A DNA stretch of 64,000 bases. It comes from Acaudatibacter sp963835495. Its GTDB lineage: Bacteria > Pseudomonadota > Alphaproteobacteria > Caulobacterales > Caulobacteraceae. The notes under the pieces are model-generated. The model was not told the origin of the DNA, searched no databases, and saw only the letters and a program-made list of their open reading frames with translations. The stretch is taken from the NCBI GenBank assembly GCA_963835495.1, contig CAWIFQ010000003.1:434001-498000 (forward strand), given 5' to 3'. Shown here piece by piece: positions 7,829 to 18,344 of this stretch. Each line of letters begins with the position of its first letter. Position 1 is the first letter of the stretch. The position numbers were made by a program, and so were the translations under genes.

Positions 7829-9005
7829 ATGGACTTCCGTGAGCCTCGCGGGTCGGGGCGACCGATCCTGCGGGCTCTGAGCGGCGCGCTCGTCGGCCTG
7901 GCGGTTGTGGCGATAGGTAGCTTCGCCGCATTGGCGGATCCCCAGGTGAGGCGCTCGCCGAGCACGGCCACCGGGACCGCGCGCGATCCGGCCAGCCACG
8001 TGCGGCCCCCACAGCAGACCTTCGACGGCTCAGCCGAGGTCGCACAGACCTTCACGCTCTCGACCCCGACGCGCCTGGTCAGCACCACCGATCCCCAGGT
8101 GTGCTCCAAGCACGGCGGGTTCGTGATCGGGCTCGCCTGCCAGGCCACGCTGGCGCAGGGTCATCTGGTGCTGGTCTGGGATTTCGCCGCCAACCGGGCG
8201 ACGGTGACCGGGTTCCACATCTATCGGGTCACGGACCCCAGCGCCGAACTCGGTGGTCCACGTCGGCGACCAGGCCAATGGGGCGGACGTCTCGGCCTTC
8301 GTCGTCGAAACGCCACCGGCCGGCGGCTACAACGGCGCCTGCTACGAGGTGAGCGCCTTCGGCGGCGGACAGGAGTCCGGCCGGAGCAAGCCCTACTGCT
8401 TGGGCGCCAGCGAAGTCCTGCAGACCATCACGCTGAAACCAACGGCGCAGGTCGTCTTCGACCGCAAGAACCAGCATCCGGGGCCGATCAGCAACCAGGT
8501 ATGGGACGCCGTAGACTACAACGGCGGCGACGGCATGATCGGATACACGCATTACGGCGCCTACGCCGACGTTACGGACGAGTTCTGGCGGATGGGCGTC
8601 CGGTTCGACACAAGCCAGCTCGCGAACAGACGCATTGCGTCGGCGCGGCTGCAACTCATGGTGAAGGACGCCTTCGTGATGCCGCCGTTCGACCAGCTCA
8701 CGGGTCCTGTTCCGCCGAAGGGGGACCCGAAGACGTCGTGCGCGGCGTCCGTCGGCGTCGGGCCAACCGGATGGTGGACGACACGGAAATTCCCCGACTC
8801 CTACCAGGCCCTGTCGCCGGGGCCGGTCCAGGGGCCGCACGTCTCCATCGATGTGACCCCGTTCGTGCGAGGCTGGGCTCAGGGCGCGCCGAACAATGGC
8901 CTGGTCCTGATGGGCGAGGAAGCCGACATCTTCGCCAACGGCATGGCCGATTGTCAGTCTCAGTATTTTCCGGACGCGACGCAGTTGGTGGTGCAGTTTC
9001 AATAG
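7829..9005 (+). pseudogene. Exported DNRLRE/beta-sandwich protein, interrupted by one frameshift
   Basis: The N-terminal frame starts at 7829 with a signal peptide (ALSGALVGLAVVAIGSFAALA). It continues through a domain ending VWDFAANRATVTGFHIYRVTDP, which has the look of a fibronectin-III-like strand pattern. The frame breaks near 8236-8250, and a second frame carries on with VVHVGDQANGADVSAFVVETPPAGGYNGACYEVSAFGGG to a natural end at 9005. Removing one C from the run of four at 8234-8237 restores a continuous product of about 390 residues. The C-terminal part (ASARLQLMVKDAF, VDVTPFVRGWAQGAPNNGLVLMGEE in outline) resembles the DNRLRE surface-protein domain. It is the second gene of the cluster and may be intact in the organism if the extra base is a sequencing error. 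Confidence 0.6.
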
Positions 9006-9064
9006 CGTCTCGACATTGCCGGTTTGAAATGCCAGCTTGACCGTAACGCAACGGGGCCGCGCAC

Positions 9065-10774
9065 ATGAGCCACTGGTTTGACCGCATGGTCAAAGGCGCT
9101 GCCGCCGCCGCTCCGTCGCGGCGCGACGCCTTTACCTTCGGCGCCGGCAGCGCGGTCAGCGGGATGCTGGCGGTGCGCGCGCTGGCCCGCCCCACTCAGA
9201 CGTTGCAGGGCCATGTGCTCGACCGTCCCGACTTGCAGCAACCGGCGTCGTCCGGCGCGTGCGTGGTCTCGTCCAGCGCCCAGAAGGTGGTCGCGTTCGA
9301 CTTCACCACCACCTACCAGGACCTGACCCTCCGCAACGGCGTCTCGTTCGATCGCGGCAGCCGCACCAAGACGGTCACCATGACCGTCAGCCGCGGCTCG
9401 ACGCCGATCCTCGACCTCCAGGCCGACATCGGCGTCCGCGGTCAGATCACCGCGAGCTTCGTCTATGGCCAGGGCGTTCAAGGCGTCGCCAACGCCCGGA
9501 TGACCAGCAGCGACGGCCGGATCTTCGAGGGTGTGATCGACGGCCGCGCGTTCTCTTCCAGTCGCCCGCGCTCGGTGGCCGAGCTGCGCTTCGCCGACGG
9601 CGCGCCCGCGCCGCAGGTGGCGCTCGAGCCGACCTTGCAGCAGCAGGTGAGCGGATTGGCCGCCCAGCTGCAGGCGCGCGGCGTCCGTTGCGGCCGCGCC
9701 ACCACGTCCCGCCAGCCGTTCCGCCAGGGCGTGTCCATGCGTCCCGGTTCGGCGAGGCTGCCTGGGGAAGGCATGCCGGGCGGACCTCCGCGCGGCGCCG
9801 ATCCCATCGTCCCGAACGCGCCGGACGGTTACGACGCCTCCTACCCGGCCGGCGACTATGAAGGCGGCGACTTTCCCGGCGGCGACGATTGCGACGGCTG
9901 CCACAACACCTGCGGCGACCACTACAAGACCTGCTGGGGCAACGTGCTTCTCGACGCGTTCACCTGCGGGCCTTGCTCGCTGGTGACGGCCGCGGGGTGC
10001 GCCGCCGACGGCGCGATCTGCCTCGAAGGCTGTTACACCGCCGGGGCCGGTTGCTGCCCGGTGGGCTGCGGAAACCAGGTCGATTCCCGCTACGGCGTGA
10101 TCACCTTCGTCAACTGCTGCGCGCCGAACGAGACGTGTTCGAGCCAGGCCAACGGCGGCCGGTGCTGCCAGCAAGGGCATCTGGTCTGCGGCTCGCAGTG
10201 TTGCGAGAGCGGCATCACCAGCTGCGCGCCCAACGGCGGCTGCGGCTGCCCAAACGGCCTGGCGGCCTGCGGCAACGGCAAGTGCTGTCCGCCGGGCAAG
10301 GTCTGCTGCGGCGACGACTGCTGCGACCCCGGCCAGTGCCGCAACAACCAGTGCTGCGCCTCGTTCTGCGGCGACACCTGCTGCCCGCCCCTCAACGCCT
10401 GCTGCAACGGCGTGTGCTGCCCTGGCGGCGCGACCTGCGTGAACGGCCGGTGCTGTCCGCAGGGTCAGGCGTGCGGCTCGGCCTGCTGCGCCGCGGGCGC
10501 GAACTGCCTCGACGCCCGCAACAGCGTGTGCGGTACGACGGTCAGCTGCCGCGCGGACCTGCAGCCTTGCCGCAGCCAGGTGGGCGCCGGTTTCACCACG
10601 GTCTGCTGCCCCAGGCCGTCGGCATACTTCCGGCCCAACATCCACTCCGGACCGGTATCGATCACCTGCTGCGAGGGTCAGTGCTGCGCGCCGAACCAGG
10701 TGTGCTGCTACAATCCGCAGGCCGGCCAGATGGGCTGCTGGAACGCCAACCAGTGCGGTAGCGGGCTCCACTGA
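9065..10774 (+). CDS. Tat-exported protein with a ~60-cysteine C-terminal domain
   Basis: This is a 569-residue protein in three parts. The N-terminus has a twin-arginine signal (SRRDAFTFGAGSAVSGMLAVRALA, residues about 19-42). Residues about 60-200 form a beta-rich domain. From about residue 275 to the end I count 60 cysteines, many as CC pairs in units such as GNGKCCPPGKVCCGDDCC and NGVCCPGGATCVNGRCCPQGQAC, spaced like granulin or knottin-type disulfide ladders. It contains almost no other cysteine. The next gene, 2 bp downstream, encodes MauE-like and thioredoxin-like domains, so I infer that its disulfides are handled by that partner. The closest known parallel is methylamine dehydrogenase, whose Tat-exported disulfide-rich small subunit needs MauE and MauD. 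The role is unknown. Confidence 0.75.
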   Translation: MSHWFDRMVKGAAAAAPSRRDAFTFGAGSAVSGMLAVRALARPTQTLQGHVLDRPDLQQPASSGACVVSSSAQKVVAFDFTTTYQDLTLRNGVSFDRGSRTKTVTMTVSRGSTPILDLQADIGVRGQITASFVYGQGVQGVANARMTSSDGRIFEGVIDGRAFSSSRPRSVAELRFADGAPAPQVALEPTLQQQVSGLAAQLQARGVRCGRATTSRQPFRQGVSMRPGSARLPGEGMPGGPPRGADPIVPNAPDGYDASYPAGDYEGGDFPGGDDCDGCHNTCGDHYKTCWGNVLLDAFTCGPCSLVTAAGCAADGAICLEGCYTAGAGCCPVGCGNQVDSRYGVITFVNCCAPNETCSSQANGGRCCQQGHLVCGSQCCESGITSCAPNGGCGCPNGLAACGNGKCCPPGKVCCGDDCCDPGQCRNNQCCASFCGDTCCPPLNACCNGVCCPGGATCVNGRCCPQGQACGSACCAAGANCLDARNSVCGTTVSCRADLQPCRSQVGAGFTTVCCPRPSAYFRPNIHSGPVSITCCEGQCCAPNQVCCYNPQAGQMGCWNANQCGSGLH

Positions 10775-10776
10775 GC

Positions 10777-12294
10777 GTGTCCGCCGCCGAAGTCCTGCTC
10801 CTTCTGGGTCGTCTCGTCCTGGCGGGCGCGTTCGCCGCCGCCGCCGTCGGAAAGCTGCTCGACCCGGCCGGGACGCGCCGGGCGGTGACGGAGTTCGGCG
10901 CGCCGGCCGCCTCGGTCGGTTTCGCCGCCGCGGCCTTGCCTTTCGCGGAGCTGGCGCTGGCGATCGGCCTGCTGCCGACGCCCACCGCCTGGCTCGCCGG
11001 GATCGGCGCCCTGGGCCTGCTCGGCCTGTTCCTCGCGGCGATGAGCTACAACCTCGCCAAGGGTCGCGCGCCCGACTGCCACTGTTTCGGGCAGTTCCAT
11101 TCCGCGCCCATCGGCCCCCGCACCATCGCGTTGAACCTAGCCCTCTGCGCGATCGCCGGCGCGCTGGTCTGGTTCGGCCGGTTCGATGTCGGCCCCAGCC
11201 TCATCGCCTGGGCCGCGCCCCTGACCATCGCCGAGCGCGGCGGCCTGATCCTGGGCGTCGCGGCGCTGGGGGCGCTGGCGGCCCTCGGGTTCCTGATGTG
11301 GCAGGTGCTGGCGCAGCAGGGCCGCATGCTGCTGCGGCTGGAGGCGATCGAGGCCCGCCTCAACGGCGACGCCCCGGCGCAACCCACCGCCGCCTACAAC
11401 CCCGACCACGGCGCCGGACTGCCCGTCGGCTCGCCGGCGCCGGACTTCATCCTGGACAGTCTCGGGGGCGGCCGCGTCGCGCTGGCGGAGCTGCTGGCCG
11501 TGGGCGAGCCCATCATCCTGCTCTTCACCAACCCGAGCTGCGGTCCCTGCGAGGCGCTGCTGCCGCAGATCGCGGCGTGGCGGCGCGAGTTCAGCTCGCC
11601 GCGGATCGTGCTGATCGCCGAGGGTGACCCGGAGCACTATGGCGCAACGCTGCAGGCCGACCCGAACCATCCGGTGCTGGGCGAAACCGGACGTCGCACC
11701 GCCGAATTGTACGAGGTCTGGGGCACCCCGTCGGCGCTGCTGGTCGACGCGGAAGGCATGATCGTCACCCGCGCGGCCGGTGGCTCGGACGCCATTCGCG
11801 GGCTCGTGGCCTGGGCGACCGGCGCTGCCGGAGCGCCAGGGGCGTTCGCGATCGAGCAACGCCACCGCGACGCCTCGCCGCCGATGCCTCCGCCGGGGCT
11901 CCCGATCGGCCAGCCGGCGCCGACCCTGTTGCTGGACGACCTGGACGGCGCGGTGGTCGACCTGGCCGAGACGCAGGGACGGCCGACCATGCTGCTGTTC
12001 TGGAACCCGGGCTGCGGCTTCTGCCAGCAGATGCTGTCGGACCTGCAGGACTGGGACGAGCGCCGCGGGCCCGAAGCGCCGGAGATTCTGGTGATTTCCA
12101 GCGGCGGCGCCGAGGAGAGCGCGGCGATGCGGCTTCGCTCCAGGATCCTGCTCGACGACGGCTTCCGCGCCGGTCCGCTGTTCGGCGCCCACGGCACGCC
12201 CATGGCGGTGCTGATCGATGAGTTGGGGGCGGTCGCCTCCCAGGTCGCGGCGGGCAAGGATGCGGTGCTGGAGCTCGCCGGGGCCTTCGCCTGA
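10777..12294 (+). CDS. MauE-like membrane domain fused to two TlpA/MauD-like thioredoxin domains
   Basis: This 505-residue protein starts at GTG 10777. Residues 1-180 contain about five membrane helices with the MauE/DoxX pattern, including GKLLDPAGTRRAVTEFG and the cysteine motif CHCFGQF. Two periplasmic redoxin-like domains follow. The first has GSPAPDFILDSLGG and FTNPSCGPCEALLP (CGPC active site), the second has GQPAPTLLLDDLDG and FWNPGCGFCQQML (CGFC). Each domain keeps its cis-proline region (GTPSALLV, GTPMAVLI). In the mau operon, MauE (membrane) and MauD (thioredoxin-like) are separate proteins required for disulfide formation in MauA. Here they are fused, with a second thioredoxin domain added. 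It is probably a relay of thiol electrons for the cysteine-rich neighbour. Confidence 0.85.
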   Translation: MSAAEVLLLLGRLVLAGAFAAAAVGKLLDPAGTRRAVTEFGAPAASVGFAAAALPFAELALAIGLLPTPTAWLAGIGALGLLGLFLAAMSYNLAKGRAPDCHCFGQFHSAPIGPRTIALNLALCAIAGALVWFGRFDVGPSLIAWAAPLTIAERGGLILGVAALGALAALGFLMWQVLAQQGRMLLRLEAIEARLNGDAPAQPTAAYNPDHGAGLPVGSPAPDFILDSLGGGRVALAELLAVGEPIILLFTNPSCGPCEALLPQIAAWRREFSSPRIVLIAEGDPEHYGATLQADPNHPVLGETGRRTAELYEVWGTPSALLVDAEGMIVTRAAGGSDAIRGLVAWATGAAGAPGAFAIEQRHRDASPPMPPPGLPIGQPAPTLLLDDLDGAVVDLAETQGRPTMLLFWNPGCGFCQQMLSDLQDWDERRGPEAPEILVISSGGAEESAAMRLRSRILLDDGFRAGPLFGAHGTPMAVLIDELGAVASQVAAGKDAVLELAGAFA

Positions 12295-12336
12295 CCCGGC
12301 TCTCGGGGCGCAGGCGCGCTGCTTGGAGAAGTCGCA

Positions 12337-13101
12337 ATGCGGCTACGACGGCTTCGATGGACCGCCCTCAGCACGGCACTCTTGGGGCTGGTGACGGCTT
12401 CGGCAGGCCACGCCGGGGGCGCGCGCCAGACGGTCGGTGGTTCCATGTACCGCCCCGACGCCAGTGGCCCCGCCAACCCGAGCGACAGCGGCCCTCAGGT
12501 GCTTCGGATATCCGAGGTGCGGCTCAACCCCGGCGGCTTTCAGCCCTGCCCGGAGAGCAACCTGCCGCTCGGCATGCCGGTGGGCCAGCGCAACCCCGAC
12601 GCCGCCTACCTGAAGTGCGTGACGGCCTCGGTGACGGTGGAAGTGGTCCAGGGCGCGGGCGGCGGCTATCCGAACCTCGCCGGCGCCCTCGAAGGCTGGG
12701 GATTCAGCGTCATCGACGGCCGCCGCTATGACTATCGCTCGCCGGCGCAGCACTACCCTGGGAGCTATGTCGTCGGCGCCGTCGGTGCGCCCGGTCTTCG
12801 CAGCTGGACCTGGAATGCGCTGGCGGTGACCTACTACGACGGCAAGCTCGAGTGGGCGAACCCGTCGCAACCCGGATCGCTGGCCGGCGACTCTGTTCCC
12901 GCCACGATTCGCGATCGCCTGAGGAGCGAGGGGGCCTCGCTGGAACTCTCGATCGTCGGCGCCAGCGCCACGCCTGTCCGATGCCGCTACTTCGGCCCCG
13001 TCGCGCCCGCGCCGGACCGGCTGGTGTGCGAAGGCCTCCCGCATGATCGCCTGGGCCCGCGCGAACGGATGGGCGGCGATGTCCCCAACGGGCTGCACTG
13101 A
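12337..13101 (+). CDS. Exported protein of unknown function, last gene of the cluster
   Basis: This is a 254-residue protein with a signal peptide (LRWTALSTALLGLVTASAGHAGG). The mature part is beta-rich, with a region rich in aromatic and glycine residues (GWGFSVIDGRRYDYRSPAQHYPGSYVVG) and four cysteines (QPCPES, LKCVTA, VRCRYF, LVCEGL) that could form two disulfides. A GGAGAA ribosome binding site precedes the ATG. I do not recognise a family. It lies 42 bp after the MauE-thioredoxin fusion gene on the same strand and is followed by the convergent DoxX pair, so it is the probable end of the operon that starts at 7415. Confidence 0.65.
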   Translation: MRLRRLRWTALSTALLGLVTASAGHAGGARQTVGGSMYRPDASGPANPSDSGPQVLRISEVRLNPGGFQPCPESNLPLGMPVGQRNPDAAYLKCVTASVTVEVVQGAGGGYPNLAGALEGWGFSVIDGRRYDYRSPAQHYPGSYVVGAVGAPGLRSWTWNALAVTYYDGKLEWANPSQPGSLAGDSVPATIRDRLRSEGASLELSIVGASATPVRCRYFGPVAPAPDRLVCEGLPHDRLGPRERMGGDVPNGLH

Positions 13102-13128
13102 TCGCCCAGGACCGCAACGGGTCAGAAC

Positions 13129-13584
13129 CTAGCGCCACGCCAGCGCGTCGAGCGAGTAGGCCCCGGGGCCGAACGAGAGCACGGCAAGCAGGCACACGAC
13201 GTAGAGAACCTCAGGCAGGTAGAGCACGTCGTCGGCCCGATCGGCCGGATCGAGGGGCTGCATCGCGCGAACGCGCTTGAACCCGTCCAGGACGCAGGCG
13301 CCGAGGCACAGGGCCGCAAGCCCGATGGCGGCGAATATCGTCAGCGCCCCGAACGCGACACCAAGCCCGCCCAGCAACTCGCCAAGAGGCACGAGGTACA
13401 TCATGGGGGTGAAGGTCACTCCGTCGGCCGCGAACGTCTCGCGCAGGGCCTGGCGACGCGTTGGGTTGAACAGCTTGTGCAAGCCGGACACGACGAAAAA
13501 GCCGCCGACGCTGGCGCGGATCGCCAGCAAGGCTGCATCGCCGAAGCCGACGCCGTGGACAAGCAGGGCTTGAAGGGTGTTCAT
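13129..13584 (-). CDS. DoxX family membrane protein
   Basis: This 151-residue protein has four predicted membrane helices with the DoxX pattern: LLAIRASVGGFFVVSGLHKLFNPTRR in helix one, then MYLVPLGELLGGLGVAFG and the helix pair around FAAIGLAALCLGACVLDGF. DoxX proteins are small membrane proteins linked to redox balance or thiosulfate-quinone chemistry; the exact role here is unknown. It follows another DoxX gene on the same strand with a gap of 25 bp, so the two are probably co-transcribed. It faces the MauE fusion gene of the neighbouring cluster, and MauE belongs to the same superfamily. Confidence 0.85.
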   Translation of the reverse strand: MNTLQALLVHGVGFGDAALLAIRASVGGFFVVSGLHKLFNPTRRQALRETFAADGVTFTPMMYLVPLGELLGGLGVAFGALTIFAAIGLAALCLGACVLDGFKRVRAMQPLDPADRADDVLYLPEVLYVVCLLAVLSFGPGAYSLDALAWR

Positions 13585-13609
13585 CGGTCACTTCCCTTGA
13601 GCCAACAGG

Positions 13610-14029
13610 TCATGGCGCAGCAACGCCGAACAATGCATCGATCGAATATCTTCCCGCGCCAGTGATGTACAACAACAGGAAGCCGCCGATGATGCTGAGA
13701 TTCTTGTAGAAAGCCTCCATGTTCTCAAGTTGGCCGGCGCCGGTGGCCGCCCAATATCGATGCTCGGCCAGCGATGTCCCCAGCGTGTAGAAGACGAACA
13801 GCAAGGCGGAAGGACGCGTGAACGCGCCGACCGCGACCGCGAAAGCAACCGGAAGCTCCATGAAGATCGCTGCGGCGGCGGCCAGCGCGGGCATCGGAAC
13901 ACGGTCCCGCGCGATCTGGCTTACCGTTCCCGAATAGTCCCTCAGCTTGCGCCAGCCGAAGATCAGAAACAGCGCCGCGAGAAAGAGGCGCGCCGCGAGA
14001 ATGACCCCATCGTTGATCGCGTTCATCAT
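13610..14029 (-). CDS. DoxX family membrane protein
   Basis: A 139-residue membrane protein with four helices and DoxX signatures (LAALFLIFGWRKLRDYSGTVSQIARDRVPMP in helix one, IFMELPVAFAVAVGAFTRPSALLFVFYTLG, and NMEAFYKNLSIIGGFLLLYITGAGRYSID). The GAGRYSID end and the KNLSIIGG segment are typical of the family. The start is at 14029 (MMN), although the second methionine at 14026 is equally possible. It is the first of two DoxX genes in tandem on the minus strand. The two proteins are similar in layout but clearly diverged, which suggests an old duplication or independent recruitment. Confidence 0.88.
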   Translation of the reverse strand: MMNAINDGVILAARLFLAALFLIFGWRKLRDYSGTVSQIARDRVPMPALAAAAAIFMELPVAFAVAVGAFTRPSALLFVFYTLGTSLAEHRYWAATGAGQLENMEAFYKNLSIIGGFLLLYITGAGRYSIDALFGVAAP

Positions 14030-14165
14030 GACGATACGTCGCTCCCTGAGGTGCGCGCCAAGCTTCCGCGGCGCGCCAGCAGCGCTTCCTCGACGTTGAG
14101 GTGGCGCCGCCGTCGGCGGGTTGAAAGCTGGACTTTGGTATCGGTCGGTTTTCGGAACGCCGGAC

Positions 14166-17066
<2,901 letters not shown>

Positions 17067-17133
17067 TCACTTCGCCTGGATGGGGCTCTCGCCCAGCCGC
17101 CTACTGTAATACCCGGAGTTTGTCAGGCGACAA

Positions 17134-17148
17134 GAACAAGATGAGAAC
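17134..17148 (-). promoter_or_regulatory. LexA (SOS) box upstream of uvrA
   Basis: The sequence GAACAAGATGAGAAC is GAAC-N7-GAAC, which reads GTTC-N7-GTTC on the uvrA strand. This is exactly the LexA operator of alphaproteobacteria, a direct repeat and not the palindromic E. coli box. It lies 68 bp upstream of the uvrA start, where a repressor would cover or flank the promoter. uvrA is a known SOS gene in this group, so control by LexA and RecA is a good inference. Confidence 0.8.
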
Positions 17149-17167
17149 AAAGCGGCTTGCTGACAAG

Positions 17168-17204
17168 CCCTGACACTTACTTTGGGCCCTGACACTCATT
17201 TGGG
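17168..17204. repeat. Imperfect 18-19 bp tandem repeat
   Basis: Two adjacent copies read CCCTGACACTTACTTTGGG and CCCTGACACTCATTTGGG, the second one base shorter with two other differences. They lie between the uvrA promoter region and the 3' end of the M24 peptidase gene. The spacing would place the two CCCTGACA elements on almost the same DNA face. It could be a regulator site or a simple slippage product. Confidence 0.4.
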
Positions 17205-17215
17205 CGCCGCCGCGC

Positions 17216-17917
17216 TTATAGCAACCGCTCGTAAAAGCCGCCGAAGGTGCGGGCGCGGTCGACGAGGTGGATTTCCAGGATCCAGTTGCGTTCGCGGCCG
17301 AGGTGGTCGGGGGTGCGCAGCGGGGCGGTGTTGGCCGGCCAGATCGCCTTGGCGGCGCGCTCGCCGGGCCAGGGATTGTGCGGGAACTCGCCGACCCAGT
17401 GGCCGGCGATCGCGCCGCCGAACACCCAGCCGGCCTCGTCCGCCGCGGCCTGGGCGAAGGCGTAGAGCTCGGCGCCAGTGATGTCCGGCGTGGCGCGGAA
17501 GTGGCTCTGCACCCGCTCGAACACCCGGGGCAGGTCGGCGGCCAGCCGGTGCTTTTCCGGGTCGGCGCCGACGGCGTAGGTGCGGCCGATGTCGGCCTCC
17601 CATGCCTCGAACACCGGGCCAAGGTCGACATAGACCGTGTCGTCCGCCGCGATAGTCAGCTCGTCCGGGTAGTCGGCGGCGGTGGTCAGGGTGTTGTGGC
17701 CGGTCCGCACGATCTGGCGGTGCCAGTGCTGGGCGACGCCGAACCTGGCCTCGGCGAGGGCGAAGATGTCGCGCGCGATTTCGCTCTCAGTGCGGCCAGG
17801 GGCGATCAGGCCCGCCGCCTCGATGGCGTCGAACATCGCCAGCGCCTTGGCCTCCGCGGCCTCGAGCGCGGCGCGCCGGCCGGTGTCGATCATCGCGTCT
17901 TCGGTCATTCGTCGCAT
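17216..17917 (-). CDS. M24 family metallopeptidase (Xaa-Pro-type)
   Basis: This 233-residue cytoplasmic protein matches the M24 creatinase/aminopeptidase fold. Visible family elements are GRTESEIARDIFALA in the N-terminal part, HWHRQIVRTGHNT, the metal-ligand stretch VYVDLGPVFEAWEADIGRT (aspartates), GHWVGEFPHNPWPGE (histidine) and NWILEIHLVD (glutamate). It lacks the large N-terminal domain of full-length Xaa-Pro aminopeptidases, as in the short M24 group. The start at 17917 follows an ACGGGG motif; an in-frame ATG at 17908 is an alternative. The substrate is unknown. Confidence 0.82.
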   Translation of the reverse strand: MRRMTEDAMIDTGRRAALEAAEAKALAMFDAIEAAGLIAPGRTESEIARDIFALAEARFGVAQHWHRQIVRTGHNTLTTAADYPDELTIAADDTVYVDLGPVFEAWEADIGRTYAVGADPEKHRLAADLPRVFERVQSHFRATPDITGAELYAFAQAAADEAGWVFGGAIAGHWVGEFPHNPWPGERAAKAIWPANTAPLRTPDHLGRERNWILEIHLVDRARTFGGFYERLL

Positions 17918-17971
17918 CCCCGTTGTGTCTCGCTCTTAGCTGGCGTCAGTCTGGCGGACGAGAGGTGAGAT

Positions 17972-18271
17972 ATGCAGCCCGCGGCAATGTTGGGGATGGC
18001 TTTGGCGATGCTCGTCGCGACGGGCGCCGGGGCCGCGCGGATCGATCCCTACAAGTCCCATCGGCCGAACCACATCGCCCGGTCGGCCGCCTCCACGGAG
18101 GTCGTCAAGCACCGCGCCGGAGGCGGCCCGGGCTTGAGCGTTAAATCACCCGGTCGCCACAAATTCGAGGCTATCACCCTGAAGCGGGGCGTGACCCAGG
18201 ACCCGGCGTTCGCCAACTGGGCGGCGGCGGCGAAGTCGGGCGCGCATCGGGGGCGCAGACATCATCCCTGA
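17972..18271 (+). CDS. Truncated phage-tail-tube (gp19)-like protein with a signal peptide
   Basis: This is a 99-residue protein. Residues 1-22 look like a Sec signal peptide (MLGMALAMLVATGAGAA). The rest matches the N-terminal half of T4 gp19/TIGR02241-type tail tube proteins: RIDPYKSHRPNHIARSA, ASTEVVKHRAGGGPG, SPGRHKFEAITLKRGVTQDPAFANWA. The usual second half (about 60 more residues) is missing and the reading frame ends in GAHRGRRHHP. No sheath, baseplate or ATPase gene is near, so this is not a tail locus. It may be a domesticated fragment or a relic. Recognition is by motif only. The neighbours, a peptidase and an alpha/beta hydrolase, give no clue. Confidence 0.6.
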   Translation: MQPAAMLGMALAMLVATGAGAARIDPYKSHRPNHIARSAASTEVVKHRAGGGPGLSVKSPGRHKFEAITLKRGVTQDPAFANWAAAAKSGAHRGRRHHP

Positions 18272-18344
18272 CGGCGCCGCGCCGCCAAGCAGCAATTCGG
18301 CGGCCCGATTGCGCAACCAAGCATCTGAGGGTGTATTCAGCGCC

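Noticed and set aside
8999..10771. A 590-codon open frame opposite the cysteine-rich gene
   Set aside because: The codons of the cysteine-rich protein produce an open antisense frame, but it lacks recognisable domains and has no ribosome binding site.
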